Positions 8,991-17,206 of a stretch of DNA of 64,000 nt are shown here, piece after piece. The notes beneath the pieces were generated by a model that was not told the DNA's origin, did no database searches, and saw nothing but the letters and a program-made list of their open reading frames with translations. The position numbers and the translations under genes were made by a program. Every line of letters begins with the position of its first letter. Positions within the stretch are counted from its first letter, which is position 1. This DNA comes from Rhizobium sp. NRK18 (GTDB taxonomy: Bacteria > Pseudomonadota > Alphaproteobacteria > Rhizobiales > Rhizobiaceae), in assembly GCF_024385575.1 (NCBI RefSeq), contig NZ_JANFMV010000004.1:1-64000 (forward strand), in the 5' to 3' direction.

Positions 8991-10694
8991 ATGACGGAGC
9001 AGAGCCGCAGCAACACCATGACAGGGGCCGAAGCCATGGTCCGCATGCTGGAAGCCCATGGGGTGACCCATATGTTCGGGCTGTGCGGCGACACGACGCT
9101 GCCCTTCTATGACGCGATGGCGCAGCTGGATCACGGCATTACCCACATCCTGACGCGCGACGAGCGGCATGCAGCCTACATGGCCGACGGCTACGCGCGG
9201 GTGACCGGCAAGCCCGGCGTCTGCGAGGGCCCGTCTGGCGGCGGCGCGACCTACATCCTGCCCGGCCTCGTCGAGGCAAACGAAAGCTCGGTCCCGATCC
9301 TCGCCATCACCACCGACGTCGCCACCACCTCGCGCGGCCGCTATCCGCTGACAGAACTCGACCAGGTGGCGCTGATGCGGCCGCTGACCAAATGGAACGC
9401 CTCGATCGACAATCCGGCCAAGGTGCCGGCGATGATGCGCGCCGCCTTCCGCGCCATGACCACCGGACGCCCCGGCTCCGCCCATATCGCGCTGCCCTTC
9501 GACACCCAGAAAGGCGCGAGCGATGCGGCCGACATCTGGGCCGACCCGCGCCACAAGGCGTTTCCGGCGGAGCGGGTGGGACCTGATCCGGATGCGATCA
9601 GGGACGCGGCGGATGCGCTTCTGTCGGCGAAAAGCGCGATCGCCATCTGCGGTGGCGGCCCGGTGATCGCCGGCGCGGAGGCCGACCTCTTACGTCTTGC
9701 CAGGCTGCTCGACATGCCGGTCGCGACGACCGTTTCCGGCCAGGGCTCGATTGCCGAGACCGATCCGCTCTCGCTCGGCGTCGTCGGTTCGAACGGCGGC
9801 GTTCCCGCCACGCGGGCCGTCGTCGATGCCGCCGATCTGGTGCTCTTCATCGGCTGCCGTGCAGGTTCGGTGACGACCGAGCGCTGGCGTTCGCCGAAGC
9901 CCGGCACACGCATCATTCACATCGACAGCGATCCGGAGGTGATCAGCGCCAACTATCAGACGGAAGTGGCGATCGTTGCCGATGCCCGCCTGGCGCTTTC
10001 GGCCCTTGCCGATGAGGTCGCCGCCCGGCATCCGTCGATTTCCTTCTCCGGCCGCGAACGGGTGTCCCCCGCCTGGGCGGAAAAGCTTGCCGCCTTCGAG
10101 GCGCTGGCGCAATCGACCGACAGACCGATCCGCCCCGAACGCGTGGTCGCGACCCTGTCGAAGCTGCTCGACGACGACGCGATCATCGTCGCCGATCCCG
10201 GCACGCCCTGCCCGTACTTCTCGGCGCATTACCGCTGGCGCAAGCCCGGCCGCAACTTCATCACCAATCGCGCGCATGGTGCGCTCGGCTACGCGCTCGC
10301 CGCCTCGATGGGCGCGCATACAGGCCGTCCATCGGCAAAGACCGTCGCGGTGATGGGCGACGGCTCCTTCGGCTTCTGCTGCGGCGAATTCGAAACCATC
10401 GTCCGGCACAAGATGCCGATCACCTCGATCGTCTTTTCAAACGCGACCTATGGCTGGATCAAGGCCGGCCAGAACTCCGGTTTCGGCCAGCGCTTCTACA
10501 ATGTCGACTTCAACCGCACGAACCACGCTGCCGTCGCCAGCGCCTTCGGGGTCAAGTCCTGGACGGTCGAGGATCCGGCCATGCTGGAACCGGTGCTGAA
10601 AGAAGCGCTTGCCTTTGACGGCCCGACACTGATTGATGTCATTTCGCAGCCGCTGCACGAAGCCGCGGCTCCAGTCAGCGAATGGGTGGCATGA
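8991..10694 (+). CDS. Thiamine-diphosphate enzyme of the acetolactate synthase/decarboxylase family
   Basis: A 567-residue three-domain ThDP enzyme. The catalytic Glu58 lies in RDERHAAYMADGYAR, and the cofactor motif begins at GDGS (Gly456) and ends near the Asn of IVFSNATYG. Such enzymes decarboxylate 2-oxo acids or join C2 units. It lacks the segments I associate with Xsc or with IlvB, so neither name is used. Context (a DadA-like oxidase that would make a 2-oxo acid, a racemase and a TRAP importer) suggests decarboxylation of a 2-oxo acid derived from an imported amino acid. Its TGA overlaps the next start as ATGA. Confidence 0.7.
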   Translation: MTEQSRSNTMTGAEAMVRMLEAHGVTHMFGLCGDTTLPFYDAMAQLDHGITHILTRDERHAAYMADGYARVTGKPGVCEGPSGGGATYILPGLVEANESSVPILAITTDVATTSRGRYPLTELDQVALMRPLTKWNASIDNPAKVPAMMRAAFRAMTTGRPGSAHIALPFDTQKGASDAADIWADPRHKAFPAERVGPDPDAIRDAADALLSAKSAIAICGGGPVIAGAEADLLRLARLLDMPVATTVSGQGSIAETDPLSLGVVGSNGGVPATRAVVDAADLVLFIGCRAGSVTTERWRSPKPGTRIIHIDSDPEVISANYQTEVAIVADARLALSALADEVAARHPSISFSGRERVSPAWAEKLAAFEALAQSTDRPIRPERVVATLSKLLDDDAIIVADPGTPCPYFSAHYRWRKPGRNFITNRAHGALGYALAASMGAHTGRPSAKTVAVMGDGSFGFCCGEFETIVRHKMPITSIVFSNATYGWIKAGQNSGFGQRFYNVDFNRTNHAAVASAFGVKSWTVEDPAMLEPVLKEALAFDGPTLIDVISQPLHEAAAPVSEWVA

Positions 10695-11944
10695 TGGGGA
10701 CAGAGGCAAAACATATCGGCATTGTCGGTGCCGGCATCGTCGGCGTCTCGACGGCCATCTGGCTGCAGCGGGCCGGCCATCGCGTGACGCTGATCGACAG
10801 GCTCGGCCCCGGCGAGGGTACGAGCTACGGCAATGGCGGCGTGCTCGCCTCCTGCTCCATCGTCCCGGTCACCGTGCCCGGCCTCCTCAAGAAGGCGCCG
10901 CGCATGCTGTTCGATCCGAACCAGCCGCTGTTCCTCAAGTGGTCATACCTGCCGAAACTCGCGCCTTGGCTCGTCAAGTACCTCTCCCACGCAAACGCCG
11001 ACGACGTGAAGCGGATTGCCTCCGCAGTCCATGGTATTGTCGGCGACAGCCTCGCCGACCATCAGGCGCTCTCTGCAGGCACCGGCGCCGAGCGCTTCCT
11101 GGTGCCGTCAGACTATGTCTTCGTCTACAATGACCGTGCCCATTTCGAGGGCGACGCCTTCGGCTGGGGCATCCGCCGCGCCCACGGATTTTCATGGGAC
11201 GAACTGGAAGGCCGCGCCTTCAGCGAATACGATCCGACGCTTGCCCCTGCACTCGGCTTTGGCGTCCGGCTCGGCAATCATGGCGTCATCAAGGATCCCG
11301 GCGGCTATGTGAAGGCGCTCGCCGCCCATGCCGAAATGAACGGCGCACGCCTGATCAAGGCCGATGTTACCGGCTTCGTTCGCGAAGGCGGCAAGGTGAC
11401 CGGTGTGCGGACCGGCGGCGAGACCTTGTCCTTCGACGACACGGTGATCGCCACCGGCGTCTGGTCGAAGCCTCTCGCCGAAACCTTCGGGCTCAAAGTG
11501 CCGCTGGAAAGCGAGCGGGGCTATCACATAGAGCTTTGGGAGCCGAACATGATGCCGCGCTCGCCGGCCATGATCGCCTCCGGCAAGTTCGTCATCACAC
11601 CGATGGAAGGCCGTATCCGGCTGGCCGGCGTCGTCGAATTCGGTGGGCTTGATGCCCCCGCCTCGCGTCCGCCCTTCGATCTCCTGATGCGCAACATCCG
11701 CGCTGCCATGCCGGGGCTGTCCTGGAAGGACAAGACCGAATGGATGGGACACAGGCCCGCGCCGGCCGATTCCATTCCGGTCATCGGCAAGGTGCCGAAC
11801 GCGCCCGGAGCCTGGATGGGCTTCGGCCATCATCACATCGGACTGACCGGTGGACCGAAGACAGGCTACCTGCTGTCGCAGATGATCTCGGGGCAACAAT
11901 CCAATTTGGACCTTGCCCCTTATGCTCCGATGAGGTTTCAATAG
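10691..11944 (+). CDS. FAD-dependent oxidoreductase, D-amino acid dehydrogenase (DadA)-like
   Basis: A 417-residue flavoprotein of the DAO family. The FAD dinucleotide site is HIGIVGAGIVGVSTAIWL near the N-terminus, followed by GTSYGNGGVLA, typical of DadA proteins. The C-terminal HRPAPADSIPVIG and GFGHHHIGLTGGPKTG are the second FAD and substrate segments. It would oxidise a D-amino acid or similar secondary amine to the 2-oxo acid. The start at 10691 (ATGATG) overlaps the upstream stop; 10682 and 10694 are alternatives. It precedes the TRAP genes by 31 bases. Confidence 0.75.
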   Translation: MMGTEAKHIGIVGAGIVGVSTAIWLQRAGHRVTLIDRLGPGEGTSYGNGGVLASCSIVPVTVPGLLKKAPRMLFDPNQPLFLKWSYLPKLAPWLVKYLSHANADDVKRIASAVHGIVGDSLADHQALSAGTGAERFLVPSDYVFVYNDRAHFEGDAFGWGIRRAHGFSWDELEGRAFSEYDPTLAPALGFGVRLGNHGVIKDPGGYVKALAAHAEMNGARLIKADVTGFVREGGKVTGVRTGGETLSFDDTVIATGVWSKPLAETFGLKVPLESERGYHIELWEPNMMPRSPAMIASGKFVITPMEGRIRLAGVVEFGGLDAPASRPPFDLLMRNIRAAMPGLSWKDKTEWMGHRPAPADSIPVIGKVPNAPGAWMGFGHHHIGLTGGPKTGYLLSQMISGQQSNLDLAPYAPMRFQ

Positions 11945-11975
11945 CGTACCAATAAAAACAGGAAGGGAACTGAAC

Positions 11976-12950
11976 ATGAAGAAACTGGGATATCTTCTCG
12001 CCGGCACCGCCATCGGCCTGACGGCTGCAACGAGTGCGTTTGCCGAAAGCTGGGACATGCCGATGGCCTATCCGGCCAGCAACTATCACAGCGAGAACGG
12101 CGCGGAATTTGCCAAGTGCGTTGGTGAAAAATCCGGCGGAGCGCTCGACATCGTCACGCATCCGAACGGCTCGCTGTTCGCCGGCAACGATATCAAGCGC
12201 GCCGTCCAGACCGGCCAGGCGCCAATCGGCGAGCGCCTGCTCTCCGCACACGCCAACGAAAATCCGCTGTTCGGTGTCGACTCGATTCCGTTCCTCGCGA
12301 CCTCCTTCGACGCCTCGGACAAGCTGTGGTCGGCTGCGCTCGATCAGGTGAAGGCAGCGCTCGACGAGCAGAACCTCGTCTATGTCTATTCCGTGCCGTG
12401 GCCGCCGCAGGGCCTTTACACCAAAAAGGAAATCAACTCGGCTGCCGACCTCAAGGGCATCAAGTTCCGCGCCTACAATGCGGCGACCGCCCGCATCGCC
12501 GAGCTTGCCGGCATGGTGCCGGTGCAGATCGAGGCCGCCGAACTCAGCCAGGCGCTGGCGACGGGCGTGGCCGAGAGCTTCATCTCCTCGGGCTCCACAG
12601 GCGTCGATTCCAAGGTCTGGGAAAGCCTGACCCATTTCTACGACGTGCAGGCCTGGCTGCCGCGCAACGTCGTGTTCGTCAACAAGGGCTCGTTCGACGG
12701 CCTGGATGACGCCGGCAAGAAGGCCGTGATGGATTGCGGCGCGGAAGCCGCCAAGCGCGGCGAGGACACCGCCAAGGATCTGACCGCCAAATACCTGAAA
12801 ACGCTTGCCGAAAACGGCATGGCCGTCGCCGGCCCGGGCGATCAGCTGAAGTCGGATCTCGAAGGCTTCGGCGCGACGATGACAGACGAATGGCTTAAGA
12901 ACGCCGGCGACAAGGGCAAGGCCATCATCGACGCCTACAAGGCCAACTGA
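11976..12950 (+). CDS. dctP: TRAP transporter substrate-binding protein (DctP family)
   Basis: A 324-residue periplasmic binding protein. A Sec signal peptide (MKKLGYLLAGTAIGLTAATS, cleaved near AFA|ESW) is clear. The family's conserved FRAYNAATARIAE region carries the arginine that binds the substrate carboxylate, so the ligand is an organic acid. Dimeric or monomeric DctP proteins serve the two membrane subunits encoded next. AGGAAGGGAA precedes the ATG. A stable hairpin separates it from dctQ, consistent with excess binding protein. The exact substrate is not readable; the operon suggests an amino acid or sulfonate-like acid. Confidence 0.85.
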   Translation: MKKLGYLLAGTAIGLTAATSAFAESWDMPMAYPASNYHSENGAEFAKCVGEKSGGALDIVTHPNGSLFAGNDIKRAVQTGQAPIGERLLSAHANENPLFGVDSIPFLATSFDASDKLWSAALDQVKAALDEQNLVYVYSVPWPPQGLYTKKEINSAADLKGIKFRAYNAATARIAELAGMVPVQIEAAELSQALATGVAESFISSGSTGVDSKVWESLTHFYDVQAWLPRNVVFVNKGSFDGLDDAGKKAVMDCGAEAAKRGEDTAKDLTAKYLKTLAENGMAVAGPGDQLKSDLEGFGATMTDEWLKNAGDKGKAIIDAYKAN

Positions 12951-12967
12951 GCCCCGTGACAAAAGCC

Positions 12968-12995
12968 GCCCGGCCTCTGCAAGCGGAGGCCGGGC
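12968..12995 (+). other. Intercistronic stem-loop after dctP
   Basis: GCCCGGCCTC at 12968-12977 pairs perfectly with GAGGCCGGGC at 12986-12995 over an eight-base loop. It sits between the binding-protein gene and the permease genes and has no T-run. It most likely protects the upstream mRNA or causes partial termination. Confidence 0.65.
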
Positions 12996-13023
12996 TGTTG
13001 ATCCATTTCCGTCAGGGGGCATT

Positions 13024-13560
13024 ATGAGCGCACCTTCCCGCAAGCATCCGGTCCGCAGAACGCTGGACGGGCTTTACGATTTCGCCGGCTATCTCGCCGC
13101 CGCATGCCTCATGGCGCTCCTGATCGTCATCGTCATACAGATGGTGGCGCGCTGGTCGAGCCTGACCTTTCCGGGAGGCGCCGAATATGCCGGCTATCTC
13201 ATGGCGGCTTCGTCCTTCCTTGCCTTTGCGCATGCGCTGAACCACGGATCGCATATCCGGGTCGGGCTCCTGCTGACCGCGCTTGGCAGGCACAAGTTCT
13301 GGGCCGAACTCTGGTGCCTGGCAATCGCGACGGCAGCGTCCGGCTATCTCGCCTGGTACGCCGTCAAGCTCGTCTACTGGTCGCGCAAGCTGCACGACAT
13401 CAGCCAGGGCCAGGACGCCACGCTGCTCTGGTACGTGCAGATCCCCGTGGCCGCAGGCGCCGTACTGCTGGCCATCTGCTTTGCCGACAATCTCGTCTCC
13501 CTGATCATCAACGGCCGCGACAACATCGTCGAGAGTGCCGAACAGGCGCATGGGGAATAA
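13024..13560 (+). CDS. dctQ: TRAP transporter small permease (DctQ family)
   Basis: A 178-residue protein with four predicted membrane segments (around residues 22-43, 57-75, 95-115 and 140-160), the fold of the small TRAP subunit. The HGSHIRVGLLL segment between TM2 and TM3 is the usual DctQ signature. It pairs with DctM in the inner membrane to drive sodium-coupled uptake. CAGGGGGC precedes the ATG. Only three bases separate it from dctM. Confidence 0.85.
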   Translation: MSAPSRKHPVRRTLDGLYDFAGYLAAACLMALLIVIVIQMVARWSSLTFPGGAEYAGYLMAASSFLAFAHALNHGSHIRVGLLLTALGRHKFWAELWCLAIATAASGYLAWYAVKLVYWSRKLHDISQGQDATLLWYVQIPVAAGAVLLAICFADNLVSLIINGRDNIVESAEQAHGE

Positions 13561-13563
13561 GAC

Positions 13564-14877
13564 ATGACGGCTGAACTCGCCCCGATCGCCATTTTCCTCT
13601 TCATCCTCTTCCTGCTGCTCGGTTCCGGCGTCTGGGTCGGTCTGGCCCTGCTCGGCGTCGCCTGGTTCGGGATGGAAATCTTCACCAACCGGCCGGTCGG
13701 CGACGCGATGATGACGATCATCTGGCGCGCCTCCTCGTCCTGGACGCTGACGGCGCTGCCGCTGTTCATCTGGATGGGGGAAATCCTGTTTCGAACGCGA
13801 TTGTCGGAAGACATGTTCAAGGGCCTGTCGCCGTGGATGGCGAAGCTGCCCGGTCGCCTGCTGCACACCAACGTCGTCGGCTGCACGGTCTTCGCCGCCG
13901 TCTCCGGATCGTCTGCCGCCACCCTGATGACGGTCGGCAAGATGTCGGTGCCGGAACTGCGCCGGCGAAACTATCCCGAGACGATGGTGATCGGCACGCT
14001 GGCGGGCGCCGCGACCCTCGGCCTGATGATCCCGCCGTCGCTGACCCTGATCGTCTACGGCGTCACCATCAACGAATCCATCACCAAACTGTTCATCGCC
14101 GGCATCGTGCCCGGCCTCGTGCTGGCCGCCTTCTTCATGGCCTATATCGCCATCATGTCGAAAGTCTCGAAGGACTTCGCGCCGGACGACGAACCGGAGA
14201 TGACATTTGCCGAAAAGGTGAAAAATTCGCGCTTCCTGGTACCAGTGATCAGCCTCATCCTCGTCGTCATCGGCTCGATGTATCTCGGTTTCGCGACGGC
14301 GACGGAAGCCGCCGCCTTCGGCGTCATCGGCTCGCTGCTGCTTGCCGCCTTGCAAGGCTCGCTCACCCGGCACTCGTTCTTCGAAAGCCTGATGGGCGCC
14401 ACCCGCACCTCCGCGATGATTGCGCTGATCCTTGCCGGTGCGGCCTTCCTGTCCTTGTCGATGGGCTTCACCGGTCTGCCGCGCGCGCTCGCCGAATGGA
14501 TCAATTCCATGGGCCTCACCCGCTTCGAACTGCTGATGGCGCTCTTGGTCTTCTACATCATCCTCGGCTGCTTCCTCGACGGCATCTCGTCGGTGGTGCT
14601 GACCATGGCGGTCGTCGAGCCGATGATCCGCCAGGCCGGCATCGACATCATCTGGTTCGGTATCTTCATCGTCGTCGTCGTCGAAATGGCGCAGATCACG
14701 CCGCCGATCGGCTTCAACCTGTTCGTGATGCAGGGCATGACCGGGCATCAGATGAATTTCATCGCCCGCGCCGCCTTTCCGATGTTCCTGATCATGGTGG
14801 TGATGGTGTTCATCCTGATCGCCTTCCCGGAACTGGCCACCTGGCTGCCCGCCCATATGCGCGAGATCGGAATCTAG
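13564..14877 (+). CDS. dctM: TRAP transporter large permease (DctM family)
   Basis: A 437-residue inner-membrane protein of about twelve segments, the transport subunit of the TRAP system. Family landmarks are FAAVSGSSAATLMTVGKM, the GTLAGAATLGLMIPPSLTLI loop with its helix-breaking prolines, and QITPPIGFNLFVMQGM near the C-terminus. Length is normal. It forms one operon with dctP, dctQ and the upstream enzymes. Confidence 0.9.
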   Translation: MTAELAPIAIFLFILFLLLGSGVWVGLALLGVAWFGMEIFTNRPVGDAMMTIIWRASSSWTLTALPLFIWMGEILFRTRLSEDMFKGLSPWMAKLPGRLLHTNVVGCTVFAAVSGSSAATLMTVGKMSVPELRRRNYPETMVIGTLAGAATLGLMIPPSLTLIVYGVTINESITKLFIAGIVPGLVLAAFFMAYIAIMSKVSKDFAPDDEPEMTFAEKVKNSRFLVPVISLILVVIGSMYLGFATATEAAAFGVIGSLLLAALQGSLTRHSFFESLMGATRTSAMIALILAGAAFLSLSMGFTGLPRALAEWINSMGLTRFELLMALLVFYIILGCFLDGISSVVLTMAVVEPMIRQAGIDIIWFGIFIVVVVEMAQITPPIGFNLFVMQGMTGHQMNFIARAAFPMFLIMVVMVFILIAFPELATWLPAHMREIGI

Positions 14878-14885
14878 CCCGTATC

Positions 14886-15614
14886 ATGGAAATCCTATCA
14901 TCCCCCGGACTGCTGGCGGCGGTTTTCTGCATCGTCGTCGTCGCGGCCATCGTTCAGGCGGGCCTTGGCATGGGCTTCGGCCAGACGGCGGCACCGCTTC
15001 TGGCGCTGATCGACCCGCATCTGGTCCCGGCCTCCGTCCTCTTTCTCGGCATGGCGACATCGGCCTGGGGAGCGTGGCGCGAGCGCGACGCCATCCACTG
15101 GAACGAGGTCGGGCTCGGGATGATGGGGCGACTTGCCGGCGTCATAGCCGGATCGGCGATCCTCGCCAGCCTCAGCGACCGGCGCCTGTTCATGCTGATC
15201 TTCGGTCTCCTGATCGCCAGCGCCGTGCTTCTCTCCGTCAGCGGCTGGCGCATGGCCTTCAACAGGATCACTCTGCTTCTGATGTCCTCGTTCTCCGGGC
15301 TGATGGGGACGATCACCTCCGTCGGCGCGCCGCCGATGGCGCTGATCTATCAGGACCGCCCAGCGCGCGACGCACGGCCAACGCTCGCCGCCTTCTTCGC
15401 CATCGGTTGCGCGCTTTCATTGGCGGGGCTCTATCTCAGCGGCTGGGCCGGCTTGCGCGATTTCGAGCTGGCGCTGCTCATGGTACCGCCGATGCTGATC
15501 GGCACCTTCATTGCCCGCGGGCTCGGCGCGCGCTTCGACCGGCGCTTCCGCCCGGCACTCCTCATCGTCGCCTCGATCGCCGCCGCCATGCTCATCTATC
15601 GGGGACTTGCATGA
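14886..15614 (+). CDS. TauE/SafE-family membrane protein (putative anion/sulfite exporter)
   Basis: A 242-residue protein with about seven or eight membrane segments. The GLGMGFGQTAAPLL motif near residue 25 and GTITSVGAPPMALIYQ in the second half form the two-fold repeat of the TauE/SafE family. Known members export sulfite or sulfoacetate made during organosulfonate breakdown, or carry other small anions. It begins eight bases after dctM and overlaps the next gene (ATGA), so it is part of the TRAP operon. Whether it exports sulfite here is unproven. Confidence 0.7.
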   Translation: MEILSSPGLLAAVFCIVVVAAIVQAGLGMGFGQTAAPLLALIDPHLVPASVLFLGMATSAWGAWRERDAIHWNEVGLGMMGRLAGVIAGSAILASLSDRRLFMLIFGLLIASAVLLSVSGWRMAFNRITLLLMSSFSGLMGTITSVGAPPMALIYQDRPARDARPTLAAFFAIGCALSLAGLYLSGWAGLRDFELALLMVPPMLIGTFIARGLGARFDRRFRPALLIVASIAAAMLIYRGLA

Positions 15615-16552
15615 ACGCGGCCTTCCTGCCGCTGAATTTTCTGGCAAGGCACGGACGCCTGGTGCTGGTGGCGGGTCTTGTCGTCGGCATAGTTTTCCCG
15701 ACACTCGCCAGGTCGCTGCAGCCGCTGATTCCGCAGGCAGCCGCCCTGATGCTGTTCGTCACGGCGCTGCGCATCGGCCCGCGCGAGGCCCTCGGGCGCC
15801 TGTCGCAGATGCGGACCTCGCTCGGCGCCGTCGCTGTGTTCCAGGTTGCCGTGCCCTGCCTCTTCGCCATCGTCTTCAAGATGATCGGCTTTCACGGTCC
15901 GGTCGCCAACGCCATCGTGCTGGCAACGACGGCGCCGCCGATCTCGGGCAGTCCGAACCTCGTGATTCTGACCGGCAACGATCCCGCCCCCGCGCTGCGG
16001 ACGCTGATCGCCGGAACCGCCCTTCTGCCGCTGACGATCTTCCCCGCCTTCATCCTTTGGCCAGACTTCGGCGACGCCGGCGCGGTGCTGCACTCGTCGT
16101 TCAGGCTGCTGGCGTTGATTGCCGGCGCCACGGCTCTTGCCTTCCTGATCCGGGCCTACCTGCTGAGGAACCCCGCGCCGCCGACGCTGACAGCGATCGA
16201 CGGACTGTCCGTTCTCGCCATGGCGCTGGTGGTCATTGCCCTGATGGCGGATTTCGGTCCGGCGCTGATCGACCGGCCGGGCCTTCTAGCCCTGACGCTG
16301 GTCGCCGCGTTCGCACTGAATTTCGGCCTGCAACTTTTCGTCTTTGCCGGCATCCGTCTCACCGGACTGTCCGACGGCCACGACGTCGCCTACGCAATCC
16401 CCGCCGGCAACCGCAACATCATGCTGTTCATAGCCGCCCTTCCGGCCGCGCTGACCTCGCCGCTGCTGCTGTTCGTCGCCTGCTACCAGATTCCGATGTA
16501 TCTCACGCCCCTACTCCTGGGGCGGCTTTACCGGCGCAAGTCGGTGGATTGA
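15611..16552 (+). CDS. Bile acid:sodium symporter (SBF)-like membrane protein
   Basis: A 313-residue hydrophobic protein with about ten membrane segments. TTAPPISGSPNLVILTGND resembles the first discontinuous helix of the SBF/AEC-like permeases, and AYAIPAGNRNIMLFIA in the second half is like the sodium-site region of SBF proteins. It overlaps the TauE/SafE-type gene by four bases and closes the operon. Substrate unknown; it could be a second carrier or an exporter for a pathway product. Confidence 0.6.
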   Translation: MNAAFLPLNFLARHGRLVLVAGLVVGIVFPTLARSLQPLIPQAAALMLFVTALRIGPREALGRLSQMRTSLGAVAVFQVAVPCLFAIVFKMIGFHGPVANAIVLATTAPPISGSPNLVILTGNDPAPALRTLIAGTALLPLTIFPAFILWPDFGDAGAVLHSSFRLLALIAGATALAFLIRAYLLRNPAPPTLTAIDGLSVLAMALVVIALMADFGPALIDRPGLLALTLVAAFALNFGLQLFVFAGIRLTGLSDGHDVAYAIPAGNRNIMLFIAALPAALTSPLLLFVACYQIPMYLTPLLLGRLYRRKSVD

Positions 16553-16567
16553 CGGCCTGCGTGCTCG

Positions 16568-17191
16568 TCAGAGTGCATAGGCGACGTCGATGCCGCCGCG
16601 CCAGATCATCTCGACCGCCACGAAAAGGATGATCGCCAGGCCACCATAGGCAATCCAGCGATGGCGATTGAGGAGGCCGGCGATGAGGGAAGCGGCGAAG
16701 CCCATCAGCACGACCGACAGGCAGAGCCCGAAGACCAGCACCACCGGATGTTCATGCGCGGCACCGGCAACGGCGAGAACATTGTCGAGCGACATGGAAA
16801 CGTCGGCGATGATGATCTGCTTGATCGCTTCCCGGTAATTCTTCCGCGGCGCGGGTGGGCTGCCGCCTTCGGCGACGATTTCTTCCGCCTGCTGGTCGCG
16901 CAGCTCCCGCCACATCTTCCAGCATACCCAGAGCAAGAGCAGACCGCCGGCAAGCAGAAGGCCGATGATCGACAGGAGGTAACTCGCCATCAGCGCGAAC
17001 AGGATGCGCAGAACCGTGGCGGCGGCAATGCCGACCATGATCGCCTTGCGCCGGTCCTTTTTTGAAAGACCCGCCGCCGCCATGCCGACGACGACGGCAT
17101 TGTCGCCGGCAAGCACGAGGTCGATCATGACCACCTGCAGGAAGGCGCTGACCGTCGCCGGGATCATGAAATAGTCGAGTGCCGCCTCCAT
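16568..17191 (-). CDS. TerC/YjbE-family integral membrane protein
   Basis: A 207-residue membrane protein. VMIDLVLAGDNAVVVGMAAAG and ADVSMSLDNVLAVAGAAH hold the paired Asp-Asn motifs (GDN and LDN) that define the TerC/Alx/YjbE family, linked in other bacteria to manganese export or metal loading of exported proteins. It has seven predicted segments and a charged loop near residues 92-115. It is convergent with the SBF-like gene and follows the sialidase-like gene by 15 bases, so it may be read from that gene's promoter. No yybP-ykoY-type leader fits in the gap. Confidence 0.75.
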   Translation of the reverse strand: MEAALDYFMIPATVSAFLQVVMIDLVLAGDNAVVVGMAAAGLSKKDRRKAIMVGIAAATVLRILFALMASYLLSIIGLLLAGGLLLLWVCWKMWRELRDQQAEEIVAEGGSPPAPRKNYREAIKQIIIADVSMSLDNVLAVAGAAHEHPVVLVFGLCLSVVLMGFAASLIAGLLNRHRWIAYGGLAIILFVAVEMIWRGGIDVAYAL

Positions 17192-17206
17192 CGATCGATC
17201 TCCCGA

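Noticed and set aside
8991..10694. Sulfoacetaldehyde acetyltransferase (Xsc) because of the TauE/SafE neighbour
   Set aside because: The N-terminal half lacks the Xsc-like segments I recall and no pta gene follows; left as a general ThDP enzyme.
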